Positions 23,931 to 34,533 of a stretch of DNA of 40,180 nt are shown here, piece by piece. The notes under the pieces were generated by a model. That model was not told the DNA's origin. It did no database searches and saw only the letters and a list, made by a program, of their open reading frames with translations. The position numbers and the translations under genes were made by a program. The stretch comes from a virus: positions 6,906 to 47,085 of IMG/VR virus record IMGVR_UViG_3300030329_004267. One strand, 5' to 3'. How positions within the stretch are numbered: position 1 is the first letter of the stretch; the number at the start of each line of letters is the position of its first letter.

Positions 23931-24698
23931 ATGGCGACTCCGCATGAAATATTGTTAACTCAAATTCAAAATAGAGTTAATAGGCGAGATAAAGTGAAAG
24001 CTGATAGAGAAGCTTCTTCAACTAAAAGAAAAAAAAGATTGCAAGATATAATAAATTTAGGACTTACTTTAGCGACTGCGGGTGGAACTTCTGCTCTTTC
24101 TTTAGGATTAAAAGGTTTATCTAAATTTGACAAATTAAAAAAGGTTATTGATGCGTCTAAAGGTTTGCAGAAAGCTGTTAAATTTTTAGATGTTGGAAGC
24201 AAAACAACTAGACTCGGAACTCATGCAGCTAAATTTGGAAACAAAGCCTTAAATAGGCTTATTTCTGATATTATAGTTAAAGATACAGAAACAATGAGAG
24301 ATGAGGACAAACTTGCTGGATACGGAACCGATTTAGCTACAACTGTAGCAAGTTACGGGAAATCTTTTGTTGAAGGTGCTGTAAACCCTGTATCGGGTCT
24401 TCCTTATGATGAGCCAGGAGCAATTCCAATTGAAGAGTCTGCTGGAGAAAGTATTATTGACCAAGGGGGTGTGTCTTCAATTGAACCGAATGTAGCTTCA
24501 AACGTACCTTCAGGGCCAACATTCTCTCAACAATCTGCATTAAACCAACTATCTAACCCATTCCCAAATATGCTAGGATATTCAACTGACCCTCATCAAA
24601 CACAAAGCATTTTAGGTAGTATAATATCTCAAGACCCGTCTGGGTACAAGGGTGGTGAAGCATATTATAATATAATAGACGACATAATGGAAAAATAA
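23931..24698 (+). CDS. Putative internal virion (ejection) protein, small
   Basis: A 255-residue protein. The N-terminus is a basic helix (RRDKVKADREASSTKRKKRL), followed by a hydrophobic Ala/Gly/Leu region (LGLTLATAGGTSALSLGLKG) and further amphipathic helices. The C-terminal third is Pro/Ser/Asn-rich. This layout and its place before two very long helical proteins parallel T7 gp14, the outer-membrane pore-forming ejection protein. There is no direct motif. AAGGATTAAAGGT precedes the ATG. Confidence 0.5.
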   Translation: MATPHEILLTQIQNRVNRRDKVKADREASSTKRKKRLQDIINLGLTLATAGGTSALSLGLKGLSKFDKLKKVIDASKGLQKAVKFLDVGSKTTRLGTHAAKFGNKALNRLISDIIVKDTETMRDEDKLAGYGTDLATTVASYGKSFVEGAVNPVSGLPYDEPGAIPIEESAGESIIDQGGVSSIEPNVASNVPSGPTFSQQSALNQLSNPFPNMLGYSTDPHQTQSILGSIISQDPSGYKGGEAYYNIIDDIMEK

Positions 24699-24708
24699 AG
24701 GATTTAAA

Positions 24709-25473
24709 GTGGCAAAAAATATAGATATTAAAAATTTATCAAGAACTCAACTAAGAAGCCTAGTTAATCAAATAAGTGCTTTAGGTGCTGCTGATGATAC
24801 TGAGCTTGCTCATATAACTAAAGAGGAAATGGAATTACTTAAAAATCTTGGTGGGAGTGGTCATGTTGACCCTGATACTGGTATCCAGTCATTTTCTAGA
24901 TTAAGTAATTGGCTTTATGGTCAATCTAGAGGTAAGTTAACATACAAACAATATTTAGATAAAAGTGCTGGCTATGGAACTTATAATAAATTATCAAAAA
25001 TGAATCTATCTGTTCCTAAAACTTATAACGAACTTCAAGATTTATTTAACAGAAGAGGAAAATTTAAAGGCTTAAAAGGAATTGATACTGGAAATATTTT
25101 AGGTTTTTTAAAGTTTAAAGAAGGTGGTTTTGGTAAAACATATAAAAGTGCGGGTGATTGGAGCAAGTCTATAGGCAAATCTAGTAATTATGTTGCTGGA
25201 CAATTAAACCCAGTACAATTATTAAAAGAAAAAATAGAATCCTCTTTAAAAAATATAGGAAAAGATAGAGATATTGCCTCTGGTAAAGCTAACTTAGAAC
25301 TTAAAACGCTTTCATCAGCAGGTACCCCTGCAATAGGTCGAAATCAAGATATTTGGGCTAAAGGGGCTATTGCTCAAAAAGGAATTGAAAATGTCGCTGG
25401 ATTTGAGGCTGACAAAACTCAATCATCGGGCGAAACTGAAGTTTTAGGAAAATTTACTGAGTTATACGGATAA
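24709..25473 (+). CDS. Putative internal virion protein
   Basis: A 254-residue protein starting with GTG, with AAGGAT five bases upstream. It is basic and rich in Ser, Gly and Lys. The N-terminal helices (NLSRTQLRSLVNQISALG) lead to a region with RLSNWLYGQSRGKLTYKQYL and a C-terminal low-complexity helical part. It stands in the ejection-protein block and stops one base before the next gene. No family is recognised; a virion role is inferred from context. Confidence 0.5.
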   Translation: MAKNIDIKNLSRTQLRSLVNQISALGAADDTELAHITKEEMELLKNLGGSGHVDPDTGIQSFSRLSNWLYGQSRGKLTYKQYLDKSAGYGTYNKLSKMNLSVPKTYNELQDLFNRRGKFKGLKGIDTGNILGFLKFKEGGFGKTYKSAGDWSKSIGKSSNYVAGQLNPVQLLKEKIESSLKNIGKDRDIASGKANLELKTLSSAGTPAIGRNQDIWAKGAIAQKGIENVAGFEADKTQSSGETEVLGKFTELYG

Positions 25474-25474
25474 T

Positions 25475-27946
25475 ATGGCAGACGATTGGATTTCTAAATT
25501 AACTAGTTCTATTTATGACGCTCAGCAAAACAGAAGTAATTTTATAGGCGGAGCTGAAGGTAGAGCTTTACAAAGATTAACTTCAATTGAATCAACTATT
25601 CATAAAGCGTTTGAAGGTGTTGATTTTAATAATGAGAATCAGATAGTTCGAGCAGAAAGTTATATTAATAGACAAATAAGTGAATTTAAAAGACAGTATC
25701 CTAACCAAGCTATACTTATTGACGGTCTAGAAGCAGATTCACAAGGTATCTTAACTCATTTAAGAGACATGCAAGCAAATTATAATAATGATTTAGTTAA
25801 TCTTAAAGTTGCTATTAATGAATCTAATCTTTTAGCTGAAGGTGGCTTAGATGCTGCTTTTTCAGCCTCTTCTTTTGCAGACAAAACGCTTCAAGAATCA
25901 GGATTAGCAAGCTTTCTTGGTGTAGATAGCATGGTAAGCGAAAATGTTATTAATGACCAAGTTTTACAATCTATAAAAAGAAACGAAAAAATTATAAATG
26001 ATTTTAACGCAAAGTATCTTATTGGTTCGCCTGATTTATCTGGGGTAGAAGGAGTTGATGGTCGAGTAGGAGCTAATAGATTTTGGAATGAAAATCTTCT
26101 ACCTATGAGCTTCTTTTCTGATACTCAACTACAACAAGAATTAAGTAAATCTCAAACAATTCTACCTTTCCTTAAAAACGAATATATTTCCAATAGGTAT
26201 GAGCATAAGGTTACATATGTTGACCAAGATGGAAAGGAAACAGTAATTAATACATTCTTAAATCCTGATGAAAAGAAAACGGTTGAGATGTTTTTAAATG
26301 ATGAAATAGATTATGCTCAATTTGCGCAGCTAAATGGCAAAATTGAAGAAAATAAAAAGTCTAACCAAAATGAAATACTTTCAAATACTCAATTATTAAA
26401 TCAAAATAGACAGCAAGCTCTTGTTAATATTGACCAATATTTTGCTAATTCGCCAAGAATATTAAGTTTAGATGTAGGAAGAAATGGTGCGGTTGACATT
26501 GACGGTACTAATCATATACCTGGGCAAGGTGACATAATAATCACGAGTTATCAAGATTTTATAACTAAAGTTATTAATAACCCTAATTTATCTCAAGAAC
26601 AAAAACAACAATATATAAACGCTTTTAGTGTACAAGAAGTTGAAGCTTTTGAGCTTACAAATAAAGGTCAAATTGTCCCATTATACGATGATGAAGAAAA
26701 GACAATATCCTCAACCTATAGCTTAGGGTCTTTAACAGATATTTTAAATAATACTGAAGCTCAGATTATGGAAAATAGCCAAAAATATCTATCATATGCA
26801 CCTGACACTGAATACATATATGACACAAGAGGAAATGTTATTGGTTCAACCCCTTCTGTACTCAATCCTAAACCTATGGAAGACTTATTGAATAACAAAG
26901 GGCAGAACTATATTTCTTTTGACCCAGTCTTGCAAGGAAAATTAGATGAAATGTATTTACAGAAAGGATTTAAAGCTCTTCCAGTAACGTCTGAGACTAA
27001 ACCATACGATTTTTCAGGATTTGATAGACGTACATATACAGGTGAGACTGAGGCTACAGGAGAACAAGCATTCTCTCCAGAAGAACTAGCTGCATCTTAC
27101 GAAGGCGAGTCTTTAACTGAAGATGAGTTTGCAAAAATAGCCGAAATGGAAAGCCAAGACCTAATTTACAGGGAAAGAATAAAAAAATTAGAAGAAGATT
27201 TTGAAAATCTTAAAATAGAAATAAAAGCAACAGAATCAAGGCAGGCTAAATATAAAACTTATACCGAAGCTAAAGAAGTTTTAAAAGATGACCTATCTGT
27301 TATAACGAGTGATGAAAATTTCCAGAAAATAGCAAAATCAACAAAATACTTGGGCAGTCTTGAAGGTAATGAAAAATTTACAGATATTACTGAAAATATC
27401 GAATGGTATGTAGGTATAGTTGAAGATTTATTAGATGATATAGAAAGGGGAGAGAGTCTCTTTAAACTTGGCGAGCCTCAACGTGATGATATTGAAAAAG
27501 AAATTAAAGATGCATTAAATATTTTAAAAACTAATATGGGAATTGGAAATGATTCGCAATTATTGAAAACAATTAATCTTGAATTTAGTATAGGGAATAC
27601 TGGTGTAAAAGCAACTGATAAATTAAAAAAAGATTTGGATTCAGAATTTAAGGCTTCTTCAAAAGATACCTTTGATAAAGAAATTGATAGTTCTCTAAAA
27701 AACCTTGAAAGTCAAATAAAAAATATTGAAAATATAGCTTTTGAAGATTCAGCTAATATAGGAAAAATTAGAACTGCTCTTAGAGAAATTAGCTCCGCTA
27801 TTGACACAATACAGAACAATGATAATCTATGGGGAAGTGCTGGAGAAAATAAGTCGAAAAGCGATAAATATTATTCACAAGTTAAAAAAGATATAAGTTG
27901 GATGTTAAATTATTTAGAAGCGGCAATTTATCGCAGAAATAAATAA
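25475..27946 (+). CDS. Large helical internal virion protein
   Basis: An 823-residue acidic protein, mostly alpha-helical. The C-terminal half has long charged coiled coils (RERIKKLEEDFENLKIEIKA, then LKKDLDSEFKASSKD). Size, helical content and gene order (after a small hydrophobic protein, before a giant one) match the T7 gp15 or P22 gp20 type of ejection protein, which forms part of the periplasmic DNA conduit. No enzyme motif is visible. The start lies one base after the previous stop, with only a weak ribosome binding site. Confidence 0.55.
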   Translation: MADDWISKLTSSIYDAQQNRSNFIGGAEGRALQRLTSIESTIHKAFEGVDFNNENQIVRAESYINRQISEFKRQYPNQAILIDGLEADSQGILTHLRDMQANYNNDLVNLKVAINESNLLAEGGLDAAFSASSFADKTLQESGLASFLGVDSMVSENVINDQVLQSIKRNEKIINDFNAKYLIGSPDLSGVEGVDGRVGANRFWNENLLPMSFFSDTQLQQELSKSQTILPFLKNEYISNRYEHKVTYVDQDGKETVINTFLNPDEKKTVEMFLNDEIDYAQFAQLNGKIEENKKSNQNEILSNTQLLNQNRQQALVNIDQYFANSPRILSLDVGRNGAVDIDGTNHIPGQGDIIITSYQDFITKVINNPNLSQEQKQQYINAFSVQEVEAFELTNKGQIVPLYDDEEKTISSTYSLGSLTDILNNTEAQIMENSQKYLSYAPDTEYIYDTRGNVIGSTPSVLNPKPMEDLLNNKGQNYISFDPVLQGKLDEMYLQKGFKALPVTSETKPYDFSGFDRRTYTGETEATGEQAFSPEELAASYEGESLTEDEFAKIAEMESQDLIYRERIKKLEEDFENLKIEIKATESRQAKYKTYTEAKEVLKDDLSVITSDENFQKIAKSTKYLGSLEGNEKFTDITENIEWYVGIVEDLLDDIERGESLFKLGEPQRDDIEKEIKDALNILKTNMGIGNDSQLLKTINLEFSIGNTGVKATDKLKKDLDSEFKASSKDTFDKEIDSSLKNLESQIKNIENIAFEDSANIGKIRTALREISSAIDTIQNNDNLWGSAGENKSKSDKYYSQVKKDISWMLNYLEAAIYRRNK

Positions 27947-27974
27947 AATTACAATTTACTAATTAGGATATTAA

Positions 27975-30900
27975 ATGAGTTATACAGTAGATGAATTTGT
28001 TAGTTATATTAGTCAAAAATATCCGCAATATAACCCTCAATTAAGAACAAAAGAAAGTATTTATGAATTAGGCAAACAGCTAGAGCCTAATATAGAAGTC
28101 CAACCTTTTTATAATAAAACAAAACCTACACATAAGTCAGCTTCTTTTTTCCCTAACCCAGATAGAGCTAATACATCTATCAGTCCTAACACTTTTCAAA
28201 TGCATATGAAAAACATGGAAGTTTTAACTAACGACCTTCAAAAAAGAATTTTTGATTATACACACCCTGAAATTAAGAAAGAGGCTTCAGATTATTTTGT
28301 AAATAATTTATCTGGAAGGGTTGGTGTTCAGCAAGAAGGTTTAGAAACAATAGGAAGCGTTACTAAAGGACCATCAATAGAGGCTATTACAAGTAGCGCA
28401 GAACATAACAAATTTGTTCAAGATAGATTTGATGACGCATGGGAGAGCGCAAAGAAAAACCCTCAAAATCGTTTATCTCTTAACATATTAGGTAAAATGT
28501 CTAATGCAATGAATACACTAGGAGCTATAGCATTAGATGGAAGTTGGAGCGCAGCATCTCTTGGTGGAATTGACTCAAACTCTTTAAATTCTGCTAAATA
28601 TGGTTATAATGAAAGCCTTGAAGGTTTGTTTTATGAATTAGTTTATGGAGAAAAGAAATTTGAATATTCTGTTGAAAATTATGACCCAGAATGGTACGAG
28701 CAAGTGCATGGAGGTTTAGTAGGATTAACAACACCTTTAAGTTTGCTATCAATGGTTGGTGGGGGTATATTGGCTAAAGGGATAACCTCAACTGTTATAA
28801 GGAAAAAAGGTGCGGAAGAATTAACAAAAAATATAGTTAGCCAGGGAGGTTTTAGAAATTTACTTTCAAAAGGACTAGAAACAAGGTTTATTGTTAGTGA
28901 TTTAAATAGAAAAATGGTTAACAAAATACCAATTAAAATGGTTCAAAAATACTCAGACGAAATTGCTGATGCAGCACTTTCAAGTTCAATAAATATGGCT
29001 TCACAATTTGCTGTTCTAGAAGCAGCTCATGGAAATCTTGGAACAAGAGTTCAGCTTAATAAATCTTATGACACTATGGACCAAGATTTGAGAACTTATA
29101 TAATGAAAGAATATGATTGGGATGGATTTTCCCCTATATCAGAGGAAATGAAAAGTAAAGTTGTAAGTTCACAAACTATAAAATCTGCTATCCATGGAGC
29201 TATGCTTGGAGGTATTGCAGGGTATGGTGGAGGAGCTATAGGTGGTTATTATCAATCTATCGGTAATGTTCTTAGACTTAAAAAATCAGCTGGTATTAAA
29301 TTAACTTCAGGTGAACTTAAACTTTTACAAAGAGCAGAAGGTTCTTTGCCTACGCTAGGGAAAATGGGGTATGAGATAGGAGTTTTTACATCACCTACTA
29401 TAAAAGATGAGTGGGAAGGTCTTAAAAGTGGCCAAGCTGAATCATTTGAAAAAGTTTTTACAGCTGCGCTTGTAAATGCTGGTATGGTTGGTGTTATGAA
29501 TGGTACTCAAGGCATGTTAAATAAGGGTAAATCAAGTCTTAGAAGTTGGCAAAACAAATTTAAAGAAGATATGCATTATAGGATGACAGAAGGTGAAAGA
29601 TTAAATGCTATACAAAAGAAGCTTGAATTTGAGGTGGAAAATAGTACAGGTGCTGCTAAAGAAGCATTTAAAATATCTTTAGAGGAAATAAAGGCTGAAA
29701 GGTCTAAAATAAAGCAAGAATTTGAATCTAACAATGGTAATGTAGAAAAAATAAAAAATGATTTAGAATCTAACATAAGGGAACTTTCAAACCTTTCGTC
29801 TGATAAGTCTCCTGGAGCGCTGAATAGACAAATACAACAAATATCAAAAGCTATACAAACTTTAAATGAATATATTGGTCTTACTGGCGACAAAGAAATG
29901 GCTAGTTTACTTAATAAATTTGAGGCAGATGTAATGTCTGGACTTAAAGGTCAAATGGGTGGGACCATAAAAACAAAAGCTGAGCTTATTGAATTATATA
30001 AAACTGTTAAAAAATCAAGGGGTGGAGATACTGAGATTATTTTAGTAGAAAGAGATGGTAAGCCTGTAAGTTTAAACCTTAAAAAAGACATATCTAAAAT
30101 TACCTCAAAGGATATTATTGATGCTATTAATCTTGAAAACAAAGCATCCAACAAAGCTGCGGCTGATTTAGCTATCTCATCTATCGAAAAAAACAATAAA
30201 ATTAGAGATTATAACTCAACAGAAGATTTTACAAGGGGATATGTCTTAGATAGCAAAGGTAACCCTATACCTGTTTCTAATAAAAAAACAAACAATGTTA
30301 GAAACAAGGGTGATTCAAGTAATTTTTCTAAAAGAAAATCTAGAAATGAAGAATTAAATAGAAGAGCTAAAGATTTAGCAGATACTCATGAAAAAATAAT
30401 TAATGATGGTGGTGGCTCTGCTATGAGTTATGAACAAAGGTCTGCCTGGGCTCAATCTAAAAGTATTATATTAAATGCTATAGAGAGATTTTATCTTGAC
30501 AAGGTTGATGTGTCTCTTGGTGGAGCAAAAAATTACAGACCTATAAATATGGTTAAAAATCAAATAAAAACATTAAATGAATTTGCTAAATTTTTAGCCT
30601 CAAAAGAAAAAAACCTTTTACAAGCAAACAACAAAGATTTTATTGAATTTTTAAGAGAAAATGGGAACATTAATAAAGCTAAAGCGTTAAAGGAATTTTT
30701 TGAAAGTAACAAAAAATCTCTTATTGCAAAAGATATTAAATTTGATGCTTTTGAAAAATATTCTTTAATGAGGCCAAAACCTGTAACAACTAGAATTGAA
30801 ACAGATACTAGGGGTTTAGAGAAGGTTTTATCTAGTAAGTTTAACTTTAAAATTGAAGAAATTAGAGATTTAAGAGAAATGTTTACTGGATTTAGAAGAT

Positions 30901-33900
30901 TTAAAGATATGCCTCCATCTAAACAGCTTGCTCTTCAAAAACAACTTAATAAATTTTTATCTAGAAATTGGGAAGGAAGAACTCCTGAAATTAGAGGAGC
31001 TGAAATGAGAATTAGAATTTCTCAAGAAAAAAATAAATTAAACAATAAGAATATATCTGACATTCTTCAAGAGTTTGGTGTTAAAGACGGTAAATTTAAG
31101 AATGTTAGAAATGTTGAAACTTTAAAAGAAGTTGAATCTTTTTTATCTGAAAAACTTGCTGTCACAGAAAAGAATACAATTATAAATTCATTAGAAATAT
31201 CTGAATTAGATATTGCAAATAAAGGTTATTTCCCAAGCGTTATTAAAAGATTTATTTCATTAGTTCCAGCAGCTTTTAATGTTAAAAAATATGTTAGTAA
31301 AAAAATATACCAAGCTCTTACTGGTTCAGATTTAATGCAAGAAAGAATTGCTGGTATGGGTGAAGCTCATATGTCTCAAATAAAAGAAATTCTCCCTAAT
31401 AAGTCTGATAGGAAAATGCTTAGATTTATTGATAAAGAGATGAGAAGAGAAGCAAAAACAGATAAAGAATTGCAGTTTATAAAAGATTTAGAAAAAACAG
31501 GTGAAGTTATAGTTGATGGTAAAAAGATTAGTGTTGATTCTGAATTTATACCATTTGACGCTGTTATTAAAGGCGGAAGTACAGCTTGGCAAGCAAAAAT
31601 GCATCATAAAAGATTCTTAAATCGTATATTTGAAATGCAGTTAGACGCTATGTACAGCACCTCTAAAAATAAAAAACATTTCTATAAAGTTCGCCAAACG
31701 CTTGAAAAAAGATTTTTAGAAAACTATATGACTAGGGTAATTAATCCTAAAATTAAACAAATACTTGTTACTAAATATGGAACAGACCAAAAGTGGTTTA
31801 AAGATTTTGCAGAAAAGATTCTTTATGAAAATGCAAGAGAATCTGCATTAAACAAAGGTTTTAAAAAGGGTAGCGACCAATATAAAAACCATATTAAAGA
31901 ATATGTTCAAAAAACAAGTAATAAAGGTGAGGCAACAAATCAAGTTTACAACTTTTTTTATAGCGGTATAAACTCTATTAACCCTAAGTTTTTATCAAGA
32001 AGGGTGGGATTACTTGGAGACAAAGATGGTTATATAACTTACAAAAATAGATTTGGTATAACAAGAAAAATAAAAGCATACTCTAGTAATTACGATGCTA
32101 TAATGCAAACATACTATAGAGGTATGGGACAATCTATAGCTGTATCTACTTATTTCCCTGAATTACATCCTTTAGCGAAAGGTAATAAAGGTGTGATGAC
32201 CACAGAAAAACTTACTAAAGTTTTAGGACAAATAAATCCAGCAGGAAGAGACTACACTGTAAGATTAATTAAGAAAAACTTTGGTCTTGAACATAGAGGG
32301 ATGTATGATTTAAGAACATTACAAAAATTTGTTGGAACTGTAGGTACAGGAATTGTTATGGCTGGTTTATCAATACCTGTTCTACCTGGATTAAAAAACT
32401 TTGCTATTGGTCAAGCAAGAAACGTTGGTGCTTATGGCGTTGTTAACACGCTTATAGGAATTGGTTCTGTTTTATCTGCTAAAGAAAGGAAGCTTGCTAG
32501 AGAAAGAGGTTATTTACAGCAAGGTATTCAATCGTTAGAATTTACAAAAAAGGATGCATATAAATATAATCCTTTTACTTTAGACAAAATGTTTACTTAT
32601 TGGAATTTAATGAAACCTACAGAGTTTATAAACAGAATATCAAGTAATGTAGCTTCAAGAATAACATTTGAAACTCAACTAAGGCAATATAAAGGAACTA
32701 AAACTATTCTTGGTACAGATTTAAAGCAAAATAATATGATTAGAGAAATATGGAGAGAAAGATTTAAATTCACAGAAGCTGAAATTGCTTTTATTGAAAG
32801 AAATTCCCTAGAAACGCTTTTAAATAAAGAAAGTAAAGGGGTTGATTATCTTCATGACAAAGTTGCTAGCCAAGGACATATTTCAACGCAAGGTTCAACA
32901 AATCCAAATGTCTTACCTATGTGGATGAGCAGCATAGCAGCTAGACCTCTTACTATCTTTTACAGAATAGCATCTCACGCTACATTTGATACTTATATTA
33001 ATTTTATAAAACCAGCTGTAAAATACCAAAATGCTTATCCTTTAATGAGGTTAGCTATTGCTCACCAATTAACAGGTTCTGCTTTAAATTGGGCTTATAA
33101 AGAAATATTAGGCAAAGAAAACCCTTTTGATGCATTTGATGAAAGCAAAATGGATGAAAAAGAAAAGTTTAACAATCAAATGGGGAAAGTGTTTTATGAT
33201 GTGAATGCTTCAGGTTTGTTTGGTGTAGTAGATTGGGGAACAAATTATATTCCATATTTAAAAAATGTGTCTACAATAACACCTATGTCACCTTCTTTAA
33301 TTAATATAGGTGAAAGTTTAGCATCTAACGTAAGTCAATTATTTTTCCAAAGACCTGGAAATTATTCAGGAGCTGAATGGGGAGCTGATAGATTTGCAAA
33401 CTTTATAAAAGAAGCTACAGCTGCTGGTAGTCAATATGATAAACAAGTAGATAGGCTTTGGGATAAAAACGAATTTGTAATAAAAAGAACTAAATTTAGA
33501 AAACTTTTTAATACTTGGCTCGCTTCAAATAGAACTAAAAAACAATTTAAAGATTTTGATTTTAAACCAATGTCATATATGATGTTAGAAGTAAAAGAAG
33601 TTTTTACTAAACCAGGTTCAACTCAAAAAGAAAAAGAAGTTGCTCTTATGTCTGTTTATAATGCTCTTGTTCATGAAGAAATGACTGTAAATGGTATATA
33701 TGGATTAGAGGCTCATAAAAAAGCAGTAAAAAGAATTAAATTAAGTATGAACCATTTAAGACCTATAACTACTAAGCTTGGAGGGGAAGAAAATAAACTT
33801 AACGAAAATGATTTAGTAGAGTTTTACAAAAGTTTAAAACCTGAGCTTCAAAAAGAGTTGCAAGCTATTGATGAAGAGTTTCTTGAAATTGATAAACTTT

Positions 33901-34076
33901 TAGAAAATATGTTAGGTAGTAAAAGTTTAATGAGAAGATATTCTATATTAGGGCATGTATCAAACATGCAAGACATAGATACAGCGCCTCACCATAAAGC
34001 GTTTCATGATGATTTTTATAACAGCTTAGATGACGAAGATAAAGCCTTATATAATAGATATAGAGTATTTTATTAA
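27975..34076 (+). CDS. Giant ejection protein (2033 residues)
   Basis: The largest gene of the window and the last of the virion arm. Residues about 235-280 (VHGGLVGLTTPLSLLSMVGG) and 405-425 (AMLGGIAGYGGGAIGGYY) are glycine-rich hydrophobic stretches. Residues about 520-625 and 640-720 are coiled. A strongly hydrophobic block lies around 1455-1505 (GTVGTGIVMAGLSIPVLPGL, then VNTLIGIGSVLS), where the sequence resembles large polyvalent phage proteins. T7 gp16-type proteins fill this position and span the inner membrane during DNA entry, but I see no lytic transglycosylase motif. The stop overlaps the stop of the opposite-strand nuclease gene. Confidence 0.6.
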   Translation: MSYTVDEFVSYISQKYPQYNPQLRTKESIYELGKQLEPNIEVQPFYNKTKPTHKSASFFPNPDRANTSISPNTFQMHMKNMEVLTNDLQKRIFDYTHPEIKKEASDYFVNNLSGRVGVQQEGLETIGSVTKGPSIEAITSSAEHNKFVQDRFDDAWESAKKNPQNRLSLNILGKMSNAMNTLGAIALDGSWSAASLGGIDSNSLNSAKYGYNESLEGLFYELVYGEKKFEYSVENYDPEWYEQVHGGLVGLTTPLSLLSMVGGGILAKGITSTVIRKKGAEELTKNIVSQGGFRNLLSKGLETRFIVSDLNRKMVNKIPIKMVQKYSDEIADAALSSSINMASQFAVLEAAHGNLGTRVQLNKSYDTMDQDLRTYIMKEYDWDGFSPISEEMKSKVVSSQTIKSAIHGAMLGGIAGYGGGAIGGYYQSIGNVLRLKKSAGIKLTSGELKLLQRAEGSLPTLGKMGYEIGVFTSPTIKDEWEGLKSGQAESFEKVFTAALVNAGMVGVMNGTQGMLNKGKSSLRSWQNKFKEDMHYRMTEGERLNAIQKKLEFEVENSTGAAKEAFKISLEEIKAERSKIKQEFESNNGNVEKIKNDLESNIRELSNLSSDKSPGALNRQIQQISKAIQTLNEYIGLTGDKEMASLLNKFEADVMSGLKGQMGGTIKTKAELIELYKTVKKSRGGDTEIILVERDGKPVSLNLKKDISKITSKDIIDAINLENKASNKAAADLAISSIEKNNKIRDYNSTEDFTRGYVLDSKGNPIPVSNKKTNNVRNKGDSSNFSKRKSRNEELNRRAKDLADTHEKIINDGGGSAMSYEQRSAWAQSKSIILNAIERFYLDKVDVSLGGAKNYRPINMVKNQIKTLNEFAKFLASKEKNLLQANNKDFIEFLRENGNINKAKALKEFFESNKKSLIAKDIKFDAFEKYSLMRPKPVTTRIETDTRGLEKVLSSKFNFKIEEIRDLREMFTGFRRFKDMPPSKQLALQKQLNKFLSRNWEGRTPEIRGAEMRIRISQEKNKLNNKNISDILQEFGVKDGKFKNVRNVETLKEVESFLSEKLAVTEKNTIINSLEISELDIANKGYFPSVIKRFISLVPAAFNVKKYVSKKIYQALTGSDLMQERIAGMGEAHMSQIKEILPNKSDRKMLRFIDKEMRREAKTDKELQFIKDLEKTGEVIVDGKKISVDSEFIPFDAVIKGGSTAWQAKMHHKRFLNRIFEMQLDAMYSTSKNKKHFYKVRQTLEKRFLENYMTRVINPKIKQILVTKYGTDQKWFKDFAEKILYENARESALNKGFKKGSDQYKNHIKEYVQKTSNKGEATNQVYNFFYSGINSINPKFLSRRVGLLGDKDGYITYKNRFGITRKIKAYSSNYDAIMQTYYRGMGQSIAVSTYFPELHPLAKGNKGVMTTEKLTKVLGQINPAGRDYTVRLIKKNFGLEHRGMYDLRTLQKFVGTVGTGIVMAGLSIPVLPGLKNFAIGQARNVGAYGVVNTLIGIGSVLSAKERKLARERGYLQQGIQSLEFTKKDAYKYNPFTLDKMFTYWNLMKPTEFINRISSNVASRITFETQLRQYKGTKTILGTDLKQNNMIREIWRERFKFTEAEIAFIERNSLETLLNKESKGVDYLHDKVASQGHISTQGSTNPNVLPMWMSSIAARPLTIFYRIASHATFDTYINFIKPAVKYQNAYPLMRLAIAHQLTGSALNWAYKEILGKENPFDAFDESKMDEKEKFNNQMGKVFYDVNASGLFGVVDWGTNYIPYLKNVSTITPMSPSLINIGESLASNVSQLFFQRPGNYSGAEWGADRFANFIKEATAAGSQYDKQVDRLWDKNEFVIKRTKFRKLFNTWLASNRTKKQFKDFDFKPMSYMMLEVKEVFTKPGSTQKEKEVALMSVYNALVHEEMTVNGIYGLEAHKKAVKRIKLSMNHLRPITTKLGGEENKLNENDLVEFYKSLKPELQKELQAIDEEFLEIDKLLENMLGSKSLMRRYSILGHVSNMQDIDTAPHHKAFHDDFYNSLDDEDKALYNRYRVFY

Positions 34077-34468
34077 ATTGATAATTTAAATATTTCTTTA
34101 ATAGGGACTAAAACTAATTGAGATGCATTATCATCTCCACCCATAACTATCTTAACCTTTTTCTGCTCATTTAATTCTTTAATTCTTTCTTTAAGTTTTT
34201 TAACATTTAAAATAAAACCACCAAGTATATCATCTTTATAAGATAATAAATGAACCCAAGCAGATGCTTCAGTTGTTGTTAAACCCGAAGGTTTTCCATT
34301 ACATCTTATTTCAATAGCTATATTGCCTGTATCTTTCCATTTATCTCTTTCTGTTTTTATTTCTATTTTAGAATTTCCTTCTAAAACACCTTGAACAAAT
34401 TCTTCTCCCATTTTACCGAACTTTAAATCAAGGTCAAACTCTTTACAATACCCTTTTGTTAATGGCAT
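34073..34468 (-). CDS. PD-(D/E)XK-type phage endonuclease
   Basis: I chose the ATG at 34468 because AAGGAG sits five bases before it; an upstream in-frame TTG at 34537 would add 23 residues. The 131-residue product has the restriction-endonuclease-like signature: GEEFVQ helix, then IEIKTE (E36-x-K38 active site), then DKWKDTGNIAIEI and the PSGLTTTEASAW segment found in small phage nucleases of this type. It probably cuts branched or host DNA. It is the last gene of the leftward arm and is tail-to-tail with the giant ejection gene, overlapping it by four bases. Confidence 0.7.
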   Translation of the reverse strand: MPLTKGYCKEFDLDLKFGKMGEEFVQGVLEGNSKIEIKTERDKWKDTGNIAIEIRCNGKPSGLTTTEASAWVHLLSYKDDILGGFILNVKKLKERIKELNEQKKVKIVMGGDDNASQLVLVPIKEIFKLSI

Positions 34469-34533
34469 CCATTCTCCTTTCTTGTATATGTTAAGTTCTC
34501 CGTTAAATTTGTTGTAAATATACTCAAGTGTAA

